Assembly (NCBI GenBank): GCA_902591865.1
Contig: CACJCK010000001.1
Location: 55,954-119,953 of the forward strand
Direction: 5' to 3'
Origin: an uncultured Prochlorococcus sp.
Lineage (GTDB): Bacteria; Cyanobacteriota; Cyanobacteriia; PCC-6307; Cyanobiaceae
Length of the DNA stretch: 64,000 nt
Shown here in pieces: positions 1 to 8,325 of the stretch; position 1 is the first letter of the stretch, and each line of letters starts with the position of its first letter. A program made the translations under genes and the position numbers. The notes under the pieces are model-generated. The model was given only the letters and a program-made list of their open reading frames with translations. It was not told the DNA's origin and ran no database searches.

Positions 1-624
1 TCGATTCCAGAGAAATTAGCCTTCTACGATTATGTTGGAAATAGTCCTGCAAAAGGGGGTTTATTCAGAGTTGGAGCTCTCGTTAATGGTGATGGTTTAC
101 CAACTGGATGGCAAGGTCATATTGCTTTTCAAGACAAAGAAGGTAATGAATTAGAAGTTAGAAGAATACCTAATTTCTTTGAAAACTTTCCTGTCATCCT
201 TGAAGACAAAGAAGGTAATGTAAGAGCAGATATTCCATTTAGAAGAGCTGAAGCAAAGTATTCATTTGAACAGACTGGTATTACTGCAACTATCTATGGA
301 GGAGATCTTAATGGTCAAACATTTACTGATCCTGCAGTTGTTAAAAGATTAGCTAGAAAGGCTCAACTTGGAGAAGCTTTCAAGTTTGACAGAGAGACAT
401 ATAAATCTGACGGTGTATTCCGAAGCTCTCCAAGAGCGTGGTTTACATATGCACATTTATGTTTCGGATTACTTTTCTTGTTCGGCCACTGGTGGCACGC
501 TTCAAGAACTCTTTACAGAAATTCCTTTGCTGGTATTGATGCTGAGATTGGCGACCAAGTTGAATTTGGTTTATTCAAGAAACTTGGTGACGAAACCACA
601 AGAAGAATCCCAGGAAGGGTTTAA
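1..624 (+). CDS. psbB: Photosystem II CP47 chlorophyll apoprotein, C-terminal part (5' end outside window)
   Basis: CP47 is a core antenna protein of photosystem II that binds chlorophyll and passes energy to the reaction centre in the thylakoid membrane. The frame is open from base 1 and gives the last 207 residues of a family normally just over 500 long. Visible are the large lumenal loop (about fragment residues 1-140), a last membrane helix at about 148-170 containing the GHWWH histidines that ligate chlorophyll, and a basic stromal tail ending RRIPGRV. psbT follows 23 bases downstream, the usual cyanobacterial order. Identification is secure; only the start is missing. Confidence 0.97.
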   Translation, partial: SIPEKLAFYDYVGNSPAKGGLFRVGALVNGDGLPTGWQGHIAFQDKEGNELEVRRIPNFFENFPVILEDKEGNVRADIPFRRAEAKYSFEQTGITATIYGGDLNGQTFTDPAVVKRLARKAQLGEAFKFDRETYKSDGVFRSSPRAWFTYAHLCFGLLFLFGHWWHASRTLYRNSFAGIDAEIGDQVEFGLFKKLGDETTRRIPGRV

Positions 625-647
625 ATTAAACTTTATCACTTAATATT

Positions 648-746
648 ATGGAAGCTTTCGCTTACGTTCTCATTCTAACTCTCGCAGTTGTTACCTTATT
701 CTTTGCTGTCGCCTTTAGAGACCCGCCTAAATTTGATAGAAAATGA
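648..746 (+). CDS. psbT: Photosystem II reaction centre protein T
   Basis: PsbT is a one-helix subunit at the photosystem II dimer interface. This 32-residue reading frame begins [10 protein letters not shown], continues through one hydrophobic helix (about residues 3-22) and ends with the polar tail RDPPKFDRK, matching the family in length and pattern. It lies 23 bases after psbB, almost certainly on the same transcript, and a strong hairpin plus T-run follows it. Confidence 0.95.
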   Translation: MEAFAYVLILTLAVVTLFFAVAFRDPPKFDRK

Positions 747-751
747 ACTAA

Positions 752-786
752 GAAAAAAAGCCTCTTTAACAAGAGGTTTTTTTTTA
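752..786 (+). terminator. Rho-independent terminator after psbB-psbT
   Basis: The inverted repeat CCTCTT-TAAC-AAGAGG (761-776) is preceded by an A-run and followed by about nine T residues. It lies 14 bases after the psbT stop. The A-run could make it work in both directions, but only the + strand has a gene ending here. Confidence 0.85.
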
Positions 787-845
787 CTTTTCATAATGTG
801 AATATTACTCTACTATTGGGGTTGTAGTGCATCTTATTTCACCAC

Positions 846-1325
846 ATGCAGTGTCCAACCTGTCAAAACACAGATAGCAGAGTTTTGGAATCAAGATCTG
901 CTGACAGTGGCAAAAGTGTTCGGAGAAGAAGAGAGTGCCTAAATTGCAGCTTCAGATTTACAACTTATGAAAGAGTGGAATCAATGCCAGTTTCAGTTTT
1001 AAAGAAAGACGGTAGCAGAGAGTTATTTGATAAAGAAAAATTATTTACTGGTATTTCAAGAGCTTGTGAAAAGACTAACTTCAGTAGTGAAGCAATTATT
1101 AATTTCGTAGATGGAATTGAATCACAAATCGTTCAAAACTCTAATAAAGATATTAAATCTTCACAAATCGGAGAATTAATACTTAAGAATCTTAGGAAAG
1201 AAAACGAAGTTGCCTATATAAGATACGCCTCTGTTTACAGAAAATTTAATGGAGTCAAAGATTTTATTTCTACTCTTGAATCTCTAAAAGGAAGTTCAAA
1301 AAACCAATTAGCTTCAATTTCATAA
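846..1325 (+). CDS. nrdR: Transcriptional repressor NrdR
   Basis: NrdR senses ATP/dATP and represses ribonucleotide reductase genes by binding NrdR boxes. The 159-residue protein has the N-terminal zinc ribbon (C3-x2-C6 and C31-x2-C34, with the basic RRRR run just before the second pair) followed by an ATP-cone domain from about residue 46 ([19 protein letters not shown]). Length and domain order are normal. It stands between the psbBT terminator and the rpsA leader, so is probably transcribed on its own or together with rpsA. No NrdR box was sought systematically in this window. Confidence 0.95.
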   Translation: MQCPTCQNTDSRVLESRSADSGKSVRRRRECLNCSFRFTTYERVESMPVSVLKKDGSRELFDKEKLFTGISRACEKTNFSSEAIINFVDGIESQIVQNSNKDIKSSQIGELILKNLRKENEVAYIRYASVYRKFNGVKDFISTLESLKGSSKNQLASIS

Positions 1326-1369
1326 AATTCAGCATCTTAAAGTGTAGAATACATAACACAAATGTTTTT

Positions 1370-1420
1370 TGCTATTAGTTTGCAGGCCAATAGCATTCCT
1401 TTCTAACTACCTCAGGTAGT
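1370..1420 (+). ncRNA. Structured leader of rpsA, two hairpins (Cyano-30S-like candidate)
   Basis: Two inverted repeats lie between nrdR and rpsA. The first pairs TGCTATT (1370-1376) with AATAGCA (1389-1395). The second is the perfect short hairpin ACTACC-TCA-GGTAGT (1406-1420), which ends 14 bases before the rpsA start. A two-hairpin RNA called Cyano-30S has been described upstream of ribosomal protein S1 genes in cyanobacteria; position and general form agree, but I could not test the covariance model. The likely role, by inference, is feedback control of S1 synthesis. Confidence 0.5.
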
Positions 1421-1434
1421 CTGCGATACAACAA

Positions 1435-2520
1435 ATGAACGAAAATTCTTCCCAAACCATTAATGAAGTTTCTGAAGATCAAGAAATCAAAAATTCGTCT
1501 GAGTTAGATAATGATTCAGCATCTCAAAATGAGGAAGATTTATCATTCGAGAAGAGCGATATACCCACAGCAGATTCTTCTTCTAGCAGAACAAATACGG
1601 ATTTTGACAACGCAGGATTCACACAAGAAGAATTCGCATCACTTTTAGGTAAGTATGACTATAACTTCAAGCCTGGCGACCTAGTTAAAGGTACCGTTTT
1701 TGCTCTAGAGCCCAAAGGGGCCATGATAGACATAGGGGCAAAAACAGCCGCTTTTATGCCAGTTCAAGAGGTTTCAATAAATAGAGTTGAAGGACTTAAT
1801 GATGTTTTACAAACCTCAGAAAGTAGAGAATTTTTCATAATGAGCGAAGAGAATGAAGATGGCCAGTTAGCCCTCTCCATTAGAAGAATTGAATATCAAA
1901 GAGCATGGGAAAGGGTTAGACAACTTCAAAAAGAAGATGCAACTATATATTCCGAAGTTTTTGCAACAAACAGAGGCGGAGCTCTTGTCAGGGTAGAAGG
2001 CTTAAGAGGTTTTATCCCAGGCTCTCATATAAGTGCTCGAAAAATTAAAGATGACTTAGAAGGTGAATTTTTACCTTTAAAATTTCTCGAAGTTGATGAA
2101 GAGAGAAATAGATTAGTACTAAGTCATAGAAGAGCTTTGGTTGAGAAAAAAATGAACCGACTTGAGGTTGGCGAAGTTGTTGTTGGTTCTGTAAAAGGTA
2201 TTAAACCTTATGGAGCCTTTATTGATATTGGTGGAGTCAGTGGTCTATTGCACATTTCTGAGATTAGTCATGAACATATTGAGACGCCTCATAATGTTTT
2301 AAATGTGAATGACCAAATGAAGGTTATGATAATTGACCTTGATTCAGAAAGAGGACGAATTTCATTATCTACTAAAGCACTTGAACCTGAACCAGGCGAT
2401 ATGCTCACTGATCCCCAAAAAGTTTTTAGTAAAGCTGAAGAAATGGCTGCGAAATACAAACAAATGTTATTTGAACAAACTGACGATAACGAAGAAATCA
2501 TCACAACTTCATCAGAATAG
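1435..2520 (+). CDS. rpsA: 30S ribosomal protein S1
   Basis: S1 helps bring mRNA to the small ribosomal subunit. The 361-residue protein has an acidic, Ser/Asn-rich N-terminal extension (about 1-75), then three S1 RNA-binding repeats at about 80-150, 165-230 and 243-313. The third is the clearest (VGSVKGIKPYGAFIDIGG, then GLLHISEIS). This short three-repeat form is the cyanobacterial and plastid type, not the six-repeat enterobacterial form. The ATG follows the two-hairpin leader without a clear Shine-Dalgarno sequence, as expected where the leader or S1 itself controls initiation. A weak terminator-like TACTT/AAGTA repeat with six T residues lies at 2568-2589. Confidence 0.95.
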   Translation: MNENSSQTINEVSEDQEIKNSSELDNDSASQNEEDLSFEKSDIPTADSSSSRTNTDFDNAGFTQEEFASLLGKYDYNFKPGDLVKGTVFALEPKGAMIDIGAKTAAFMPVQEVSINRVEGLNDVLQTSESREFFIMSEENEDGQLALSIRRIEYQRAWERVRQLQKEDATIYSEVFATNRGGALVRVEGLRGFIPGSHISARKIKDDLEGEFLPLKFLEVDEERNRLVLSHRRALVEKKMNRLEVGEVVVGSVKGIKPYGAFIDIGGVSGLLHISEISHEHIETPHNVLNVNDQMKVMIIDLDSERGRISLSTKALEPEPGDMLTDPQKVFSKAEEMAAKYKQMLFEQTDDNEEIITTSSE

Positions 2521-2656
2521 AATAATTCCACTTATTTAGTTCACGAATATCGGAACTTAAGCCTCATTACTTTTTTACAAGTATTTTTTAATTTACAATA
2601 ATTGATTTGTAACTATAGTCTAATTTAGGATAATATCTAATATTAAATATATATAA

Positions 2657-3898
2657 ATGAGTGATTTCATTTTTACTTCGGAATCCGTAACTGAAGGTCA
2701 TCCTGACAAAATATGTGATCAAATCAGTGACGCTGTTTTAGATGCTTTATTGACAGAAGATCCAGAAAGCAGAGTTGCATGCGAAACTGTTGTTAATACG
2801 GGTCTTTGTTTACTTACTGGAGAAATAACTTCAAAAGCAAAAGTCGATTATATAAAACTTGTTAGAAATGTAATTAAAGAAATTGGATATGAAGGCTATA
2901 GAGCAGGTGGTTTTGACGCAAATAGTTGTGCTGTTTTAGTAGCACTTGATGAGCAATCACCAGATATTTCTCAAGGAGTAAACGAAGCAGATGATGTTAA
3001 CGATGATTTGGAAGATAATACCGGAGCTGGTGACCAAGGCATAATGTTCGGCTATGCATGCGATGAGACGCCTGAATTAATGCCCTTACCAATTAGCTTG
3101 GCACATAGATTAGCCATTCAACTTGCCAAAGTGAGGCATGAAGAAGTCCTTGATTATCTACTCCCTGATGGCAAAACTCAAGTAAGCATTGATTACGAAA
3201 AAGGTTTACCAGTCTCAATTAACACGATTTTAATTTCAACTCAACATAATCCTGAGATTGATGGAACGACAAATGAAGAAGAAATTCGTCAAAGAATAAA
3301 AGAAGATTTATGGACGCATGTTGTAATTCCTGCAACTGAAGATTTAGAAATCAAACCAAACATCAACAAGACAAGATTTCTAGTAAACCCTACAGGGAAA
3401 TTTGTCGTAGGGGGTCCTCAAGGAGATGCAGGGCTAACTGGCAGGAAAATTATTGTAGATACTTATGGTGGATATGCAAGACACGGAGGAGGAGCATTTT
3501 CTGGTAAAGATCCCACGAAAGTAGATAGATCAGCCGCTTATGCAGCACGTTATGTGGCTAAAAGCATAGTTAAAGCAAAATTGGCAAAAAAAGCAGAAGT
3601 TCAATTAAGTTATGCAATTGGAGTAGCAAAACCAATTTCCATTCTCGTGGAAACTTTTGATACGGGTGTTATTTCACAAGCTAATTTGAATGAGCTAATT
3701 AGAGAGCACTTTGATTTAAGACCCGCAGCAATAATAAAAGAATTTAACTTAAGAAATCTACCTAAAAAAATGGGAGGTAAATTTTTTAGAAAGACTGCTT
3801 CATATGGACATTTTGGCAGAAGAGATCTTGATCTCCCTTGGGAAAATGTAGAAGAAAAAGCAACCCAATTAGCAGAAGCTTCCAAAATCTTTTTATAA
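2657..3898 (+). CDS. metK: S-adenosylmethionine synthetase
   Basis: MetK makes S-adenosylmethionine from methionine and ATP. The 413-residue protein carries the family signatures: [19 protein letters not shown] near residues 15-33, [12 protein letters not shown] near 122-133, and the phosphate-binding [19 protein letters not shown] near 276-294. Length is normal. The upstream 136 bases are very AT-rich, and I see no recognisable SAM riboswitch in them. The kinase gene that follows begins 11 bases after the metK stop, so the two are probably co-transcribed. Confidence 0.98.
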   Translation: MSDFIFTSESVTEGHPDKICDQISDAVLDALLTEDPESRVACETVVNTGLCLLTGEITSKAKVDYIKLVRNVIKEIGYEGYRAGGFDANSCAVLVALDEQSPDISQGVNEADDVNDDLEDNTGAGDQGIMFGYACDETPELMPLPISLAHRLAIQLAKVRHEEVLDYLLPDGKTQVSIDYEKGLPVSINTILISTQHNPEIDGTTNEEEIRQRIKEDLWTHVVIPATEDLEIKPNINKTRFLVNPTGKFVVGGPQGDAGLTGRKIIVDTYGGYARHGGGAFSGKDPTKVDRSAAYAARYVAKSIVKAKLAKKAEVQLSYAIGVAKPISILVETFDTGVISQANLNELIREHFDLRPAAIIKEFNLRNLPKKMGGKFFRKTASYGHFGRRDLDLPWENVEEKATQLAEASKIFL

Positions 3899-3909
3899 AA
3901 TATTTTTCT

Positions 3910-5139
3910 ATGCCTGATAATTTTTATGGAGGGTTAGATTTTGGAACCAGTGGTGTAAGAATATCAATAATTAATCTTCATAAGAAATTAGTATATTCCA
4001 ATTCAGTACCTTATTCATGCAGCTTTAAAAATCCAAATTCTTGGATCAATTCCTGTGAAAATCTCTTGGTTAATTTACCTATTGAGGTAAAAATTAATCT
4101 GTGTAAATTGGCTATCTCCGGCACCTCAGGAACTTTAACAGCATCAAATTTGCAAGGAGAACCGATAGGAGAAGCAATACCTTATTACCAAGCATGTAAT
4201 AAACATAAGATTCTTCTTGAATCACTAACTTCTGGAGAAGATCATCTGCGAACTCCATACAGTAGTCTTGCTAAAGCATTAAAACTGATAGAAAAATATG
4301 GGACCAATATACTTTTACGACATCAATCTGATTGGATCACTGGTTGGTTTTTAAAAGATTGGAGTCATGGAGAAGAAGGTAATAATGTAAAACTTGGTTG
4401 GGATCTAAAAAAAGAATCATGGCCAATTAGCTATCTCAATACTCCATGGCAAAAATGCCTACCTCAAATAATAAAAAGTGGAAAAATTATTGGACAAGTA
4501 AATTTTGGTTTGGCAGAGAGATTTAAGTTGAATAAGAAATTAATATTAATCTCAGGCACCACTGACTCTAATGCGAGTTTAATAGCTGCAGGTTTAGGTA
4601 AAGAAGATGGTCTCACAGTGTTAGGGACAACTATTGTTGTTAAAAAAGTTATTGATAATCCTATAAAAAAACAAGGGATTACAAATCATAGAGTAAACGG
4701 CGATTGGATATGTGGAGGAGCATCAAACGCAGGATGCGGTGTCTTGTCCCAGTTCTTTTCTGATTTAGAGATAAAGGAGCTCAGTCGACAAATAAATCCA
4801 TCAAAAAACACTTCTTTAAATCTTTTACCTCTTAATAGTAAAGGAGAGAGATTTCCTGTTAATAATTCTAATTTAGAGCCGATACTTGGTCCAAGGCCAG
4901 TAAGCGATTCACTGTATTTACATGCATTATTCGAGGGACTAGCTAAGATCGAATTGAAAGGATGGGAAAAACTAGGCGAACTAACAGGTTCACTTCCAAA
5001 AAAAATTATTACTATTGGTGGAGGTTCCAAAAACCCTCAATGGAGAAAAATAAGAGAAAAAATTATCAATATACCTATAGTTTCATGTAAAAAAACTACT
5101 TCATTTGGTACTGCCTTGTTAGCGATTAACTCAAAATAA
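3910..5139 (+). CDS. FGGY-family carbohydrate kinase
   Basis: This 409-residue protein belongs to the FGGY sugar kinases (ASKHA fold). The N-terminal phosphate-1 loop (GGLDFGTSGVRISI) is near residues 7-20. LAISGTSGTL is near 71, ILISGTTDSNAS near 214, and the adenosine-site glycines ITIGGGSKNPQW near 366. The substrate is not evident; cyanobacterial relatives are annotated as ribulo- or xylulokinases. I place the start at the ATG 11 bases after metK, because an upstream in-frame ATG would lie inside metK. Confidence 0.85.
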   Translation: MPDNFYGGLDFGTSGVRISIINLHKKLVYSNSVPYSCSFKNPNSWINSCENLLVNLPIEVKINLCKLAISGTSGTLTASNLQGEPIGEAIPYYQACNKHKILLESLTSGEDHLRTPYSSLAKALKLIEKYGTNILLRHQSDWITGWFLKDWSHGEEGNNVKLGWDLKKESWPISYLNTPWQKCLPQIIKSGKIIGQVNFGLAERFKLNKKLILISGTTDSNASLIAAGLGKEDGLTVLGTTIVVKKVIDNPIKKQGITNHRVNGDWICGGASNAGCGVLSQFFSDLEIKELSRQINPSKNTSLNLLPLNSKGERFPVNNSNLEPILGPRPVSDSLYLHALFEGLAKIELKGWEKLGELTGSLPKKIITIGGGSKNPQWRKIREKIINIPIVSCKKTTSFGTALLAINSK

Positions 5140-5229
5140 AACTTTTATGGATATTTGATGAAGATATAAAATTTTTAACTAAAAAGGTTTCACAAACTAC
5201 ACATCTTAATTTAGAGTATATAGGTTAGA

Positions 5230-5302
5230 GCCGGGATAGCTCAGTTGGTAGAGCAGGCGACTGAAAATCGCCGTGTCCCCAGTTCAAATCTGGGTCCTGG
5301 CA
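5230..5302 (+). tRNA. trnF: tRNA-Phe (anticodon GAA)
   Basis: The 73-base cloverleaf has acceptor stem GCCGGGA/TCCTGGC, D-loop AGCTCAGTTGGTAGAGC, anticodon arm GGCGA-CTGAAAA-TCGCC with GAA at 5263-5265, T-arm CCAG-TTCAAAT-CTGG and discriminator A. The CCA end is not encoded, since CCT follows. Confidence 0.97.
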
Positions 5303-5307
5303 CCTTT

Positions 5308-5336
5308 AAAACCCTGTCTTTGTACAGGGTTTTATA
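5308..5336 (+). terminator. Terminator after tRNA-Phe
   Basis: The inverted repeat AAAACCCTGT-CTTTGT-ACAGGGTTTT begins six bases after the tRNA. The ten-base stem and the T-rich 3' side fit an intrinsic terminator. Its A-rich left arm could also end transcription arriving from the opposite strand. Confidence 0.8.
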
Positions 5337-5395
5337 TTTTCTAGCATTTAAAAAATTAATTTTTTCTTTTATTTTAATTTAACAATTCAAAATTT

Positions 5396-5815
5396 TTAGT
5401 TTTCCACTCTGCAGACTTGACCAATAACACTCAAAATGAGTTTATCTCCATTTGGATCTTGCCAATCAGCTAAATCATTGAAATTACTATTTAATTCATC
5501 TATGGAGACATCAACGTCTCTAAATGATTTTTCAAAACAATTTATATCCATTGTATAGAGAATATCCTTAGTAATTTCACTTTTTGTTTTAGGAATAAAT
5601 TTACTCAATACTCTCACTGAACCGTCTTCATTCCTTTTAATACTTTGCCTATCCCATAACTGTTCTCCATATTCACTTTTAGGGACTCCAACCCATTCAT
5701 GAGGCAAAGCATCTGATTTTTTTACTGCGATAAAAAAGAAAACGGTAATGGAAAGTACTAAATAAATGATATTTCTAAAAAATATTGAATTAACTTTATT
5801 CTTAGAATCAATCAT
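5396..5815 (-). CDS. Conserved hypothetical protein with N-terminal membrane anchor
   Basis: The product is 139 residues long. A hydrophobic stretch at about residues 13-31 looks like a signal anchor or uncleaved signal peptide. The rest is soluble and includes HEWVGVPKSEYGEQLWDRQS, VRVLSKFIPK and two cysteines (in DINCFEKSF and GQVCRVEN) that could form a disulphide outside the cytoplasm. The layout loosely recalls surface-adhesin-E-like domains, but I would not assign a function. It faces the tRNA-Phe terminator and is divergent from the TVP38-type gene. Confidence 0.7.
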   Translation of the reverse strand: MIDSKNKVNSIFFRNIIYLVLSITVFFFIAVKKSDALPHEWVGVPKSEYGEQLWDRQSIKRNEDGSVRVLSKFIPKTKSEITKDILYTMDINCFEKSFRDVDVSIDELNSNFNDLADWQDPNGDKLILSVIGQVCRVEN

Positions 5816-5962
5816 GACAACTTAAGTAATACAAAATTTTTAAAGAGGAAGAAATATAAGATTAAAAATTTATAAAAATATTTATTGATTAGTAATTCTA
5901 TTATAGATAGAATCAAATATTAAAATTAAGAATTTACTTCCAATAAATTTATTAGAAAAATA

Positions 5963-6598
5963 ATGAATAAAATAAAGAAATTTCTCACAGTAGTTTTTTT
6001 TATAGCAATATTTGTTTTATTAATTTATTTAATCCAAAATCATGGGATTGAACCTCTAAGGAACAAAGTAGAAGGTATGGGGATTTGGGCTCCTATTGGA
6101 ATATTCATACTTAGAGGAGTAAGTATTATTCTACCTGCCCTTCCAAGTTCAGCTTATTCTCTGCTAGCCGGTTCATTACTAGGATTTCAAAAAGGTTACA
6201 TTACAATAATCTTTTCTGATATCGTTTTTTGCCAAGCTGCTTTCTTTATTGCAAGAAATTATGGTCGAGTTCCTGTACGTAATTTAGTAGGCCCGAAAGC
6301 AATGAAAAAGATTGAAAGTTTTAATCAGAACCAACTAGAAGAAAATTTCTTTCTTATGACTGGTTTACTAATGACTGGCCTTTTTGATTTTCTAAGCTAC
6401 GCAATTGGTATTGGAGGAACTCGCTGGAAAATATTTACTCCAGCATTATTAATAAGCCTTCTAATCAGTGACTCTATACTTGTAGCAGTGGGAGCTGGAG
6501 TTAGCCAGGGAGCAGGACTATTTCTAGGAATTGCTCTATTGGGAATGTTTGCCTTAGCGACTCTTTCAGGATTAGCAAAAAATAAAATGCCTAAATAA
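5963..6598 (+). CDS. TVP38/TMEM64 (DedA-superfamily) membrane protein
   Basis: This 211-residue protein has about five hydrophobic segments: residues 7-25, 40-60, 64-90, 125-150 and 165-200. Between the second and third is the loop ALPSSAYSLLAGSLLGFQKGY. The central motif with GLFDFLSYAIGIGGTRW matches the SNARE-associated/VTT domain shared by TVP38 and DedA proteins, which are thought to work in lipid handling or membrane homeostasis. Its precise role in cyanobacteria is unknown. It stands alone, divergent from the anchored hypothetical gene, with 147 AT-rich bases between them. Confidence 0.85.
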   Translation: MNKIKKFLTVVFFIAIFVLLIYLIQNHGIEPLRNKVEGMGIWAPIGIFILRGVSIILPALPSSAYSLLAGSLLGFQKGYITIIFSDIVFCQAAFFIARNYGRVPVRNLVGPKAMKKIESFNQNQLEENFFLMTGLLMTGLFDFLSYAIGIGGTRWKIFTPALLISLLISDSILVAVGAGVSQGAGLFLGIALLGMFALATLSGLAKNKMPK

Positions 6599-6716
6599 CA
6601 AAATAATTAAAAATTCTGTTTTAAAAGGAATAGAGATATGACATTTTTGCAAACAAGAACTATATGAATAAGAATTCATGCAAGAATAGGAATCGATTAA
6701 TTTTTAAAGTTCTTAG

Positions 6717-6896
6717 ATGACTCCATTTAGACCAACTTCTTATGATCGCCCTGGAGAACAAATATCAACCACACCTTCTGGATTAAAAGTAACTTCTGCA
6801 AAGAGATTAATGGTTGATTCAATGGTACGAATGATTCAAAAAGCAGAAAATCATTCTGCAGAAGATAAACTTGACGAAGAATCTGACAACTATTAA
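6717..6896 (+). CDS. Small conserved-looking hypothetical protein upstream of cpeS
   Basis: A 59-residue frame starts ATG-ACT-CCA. It begins [15 protein letters not shown], has a basic middle with [18 protein letters not shown] that could form an amphipathic helix, and ends acidic ([10 protein letters not shown]). It has no membrane segment. Its last 26 bases overlap the start of cpeS in another frame, which suggests translational coupling and so a link to the phycoerythrin lyase. I see no clear Shine-Dalgarno sequence. The gene is real-looking from its composition and position, but I do not recognise the family. Confidence 0.65.
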   Translation: MTPFRPTSYDRPGEQISTTPSGLKVTSAKRLMVDSMVRMIQKAENHSAEDKLDEESDNY

Positions 6897-7422
6897 TCAA
6901 TTTATCAATAAAAGTATAGGAGAGTGGAAATCTATAAGAAGCACTCATACTTTAGCTTTTCAGGAATTTGAAAACTCAACTAGTAAAATATACATAAATC
7001 ATATCAGCCCGAAAAATAAAAAAGTTTTTGAAATTTTTAAAAATCACAAACTAAGTTTTAACCTAGAGAGCATAGCCATTTCTATAAAATGGCAAGCTAT
7101 TAGTGATTGGGAAGATGATGGTATGAGTGAGGGAGATGAAACAATTTTGATATTTTTACCCAAGGATGAAAATTCAGGAATTGTTTTACGAAATAAAGGT
7201 TATGCAGAATATTTTATTTCATCGTCAAATTATTTCCTTGATGAACAAAATAATTTACACATTAAAACTTTTTACAAATCAACAGTTTCTGAAGAAAGAA
7301 TTTCCTTTTTATCCACTCACATAAGATCCAGATTTTCTATTATTAGAAATCTTGAAAATAATGCAGTAATACAGACTTCCCATACTTCTGAAATAAGAAA
7401 TTTAGCTAGTTTAAAAGATTAA
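6871..7422 (+). CDS. cpeS: Phycobiliprotein chromophore lyase, CpcS/CpeS family
   Basis: CpeS-type lyases attach a bilin such as phycoerythrobilin to the Cys82-equivalent of phycobiliproteins. The 183-residue protein opens with the typical [28 protein letters not shown] region and has the family tryptophans and acidic WEDDG segment near residues 78-84, in a lipocalin-like beta-rich chain. The start is taken as TTG at 6871, overlapping the preceding small gene by 26 bases; no ATG lies nearby. Its 3' end runs 17 bases into the oppositely oriented cpeB, its presumed substrate. The pairing with a single cpeB supports a dedicated lyase-substrate unit. Confidence 0.9.
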   Translation: MTKNLTTINQFINKSIGEWKSIRSTHTLAFQEFENSTSKIYINHISPKNKKVFEIFKNHKLSFNLESIAISIKWQAISDWEDDGMSEGDETILIFLPKDENSGIVLRNKGYAEYFISSSNYFLDEQNNLHIKTFYKSTVSEERISFLSTHIRSRFSIIRNLENNAVIQTSHTSEIRNLASLKD

Positions 7423-7918
7423 TTATCCTTTCGAATTGAAACTCTGTTTCAGAAATTAAATCAGGAAGGAAACATTTGTTTCCCCGCATATTATTAACTG
7501 TAGAATTTAAATCAGAGATTGTTGCGTCTCGCATTAATTCAATAACCCTTCTTGCATTTCTTAACGGCACCCCAAGCGCAAGATAAGTGTTTTTAAGATC
7601 CTTCAAACAACTTTTTTCTAAAACTGATTGGTCATTAGAGATTAAAAGATAAGCAACAATCCTTAGGATTATTTCTCCATCTCTTAAACAAACGGACATC
7701 TTATTAGTTGTATTTAAAGATATTTTTGAATTAACTGAATCTTGATTTTCACAAATCATAGCCGTTACAGCGTCTGCTGCAATTGCATGCGAATTTTTTG
7801 TTATTGAGGTTATTGAATCTAATCTTGAGTTTGCACTATTAATAAATTCTTTTATATTACTTAAATCATTTAATTTAATATCAGCGGACAATAGTTGATT
7901 ATTCTTTGAAACTGACAT
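7406..7918 (-). CDS. cpeB: Phycoerythrin beta subunit, reduced Prochlorococcus type
   Basis: The 170-residue globin-like protein aligns to phycoerythrin beta chains through [10 protein letters not shown] (about 49-58), [13 protein letters not shown] (74-86) and TYLALGVP (111-118). By that alignment C77 is the Cys82 bilin site and C56 is Cys61. The partner Cys50 is replaced by Ala, so the doubly linked bilin cannot form. C149 may correspond to the third bilin site. High-light Prochlorococcus is known to keep only such a degenerate beta subunit, with no phycobilisome. It is likely a minor pigment protein of uncertain role, possibly light sensing. Confidence 0.93.
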   Translation of the reverse strand: MSVSKNNQLLSADIKLNDLSNIKEFINSANSRLDSITSITKNSHAIAADAVTAMICENQDSVNSKISLNTTNKMSVCLRDGEIILRIVAYLLISNDQSVLEKSCLKDLKNTYLALGVPLRNARRVIELMRDATISDLNSTVNNMRGNKCFLPDLISETEFQFERIINLLN

Positions 7919-8095
7919 TCCTAAAGTAAAAAATTTAAAGTTCGAATCTTAGAATAGTACAAAGCTAGTAAAAACAATACAATTTCAAAATTAACGCAAC
8001 GCTTCTTAATTAATAACTTTATTCCAAATTGATAGTTGAAATATTTCAAATAAAAAATTTTTTTTCCGCTAATATAAGAAAAAGTTTAAAAAGTA

Positions 8096-8302
8096 TTGGA
8101 TCAACAAGATTTAAAATTTTCAAAGAAACTTATTTCCGCATATAAAAAAAGATTGGAAAAAGAAATTCTTGAACGAAGTATTAGATTAAGGATGCCTCAA
8201 AATAAAGTTGAAGAAATAATTAATAACAATAATGAACTTATAAATTTAAAAAAAGCGTTAGAAGACCTAGAAACGGAATCTGAACCTCATAGTAAAGTCT
8301 AA
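8096..8302 (+). CDS. Small hypothetical coiled-coil protein
   Basis: A 68-residue, highly charged protein starting at TTG (8096): MDQQDLKFSKKLISAYKKR. It is rich in Lys, Glu, Asn and Leu with heptad-like spacing, so it is probably alpha-helical or coiled-coil, with no membrane segment. It ends 23 bases before uvrD and may share its transcript. I do not recognise the family. The 177 bases upstream, between it and cpeB, hold only AT-rich divergent promoter-like sequence. Confidence 0.55.
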   Translation: MDQQDLKFSKKLISAYKKRLEKEILERSIRLRMPQNKVEEIINNNNELINLKKALEDLETESEPHSKV

Positions 8303-8325
8303 ATTTTTGAAAAACCTCTCCAAAA

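Noticed and set aside
2289..2539. Frames on both strands at the end of rpsA
   Set aside because: They lie inside the third S1 repeat and tail, with no protein-like pattern.
2521..2656. SAM riboswitch before metK
   Set aside because: No conserved pairing or core could be seen in this AT-rich stretch; only a weak terminator-like repeat is present.
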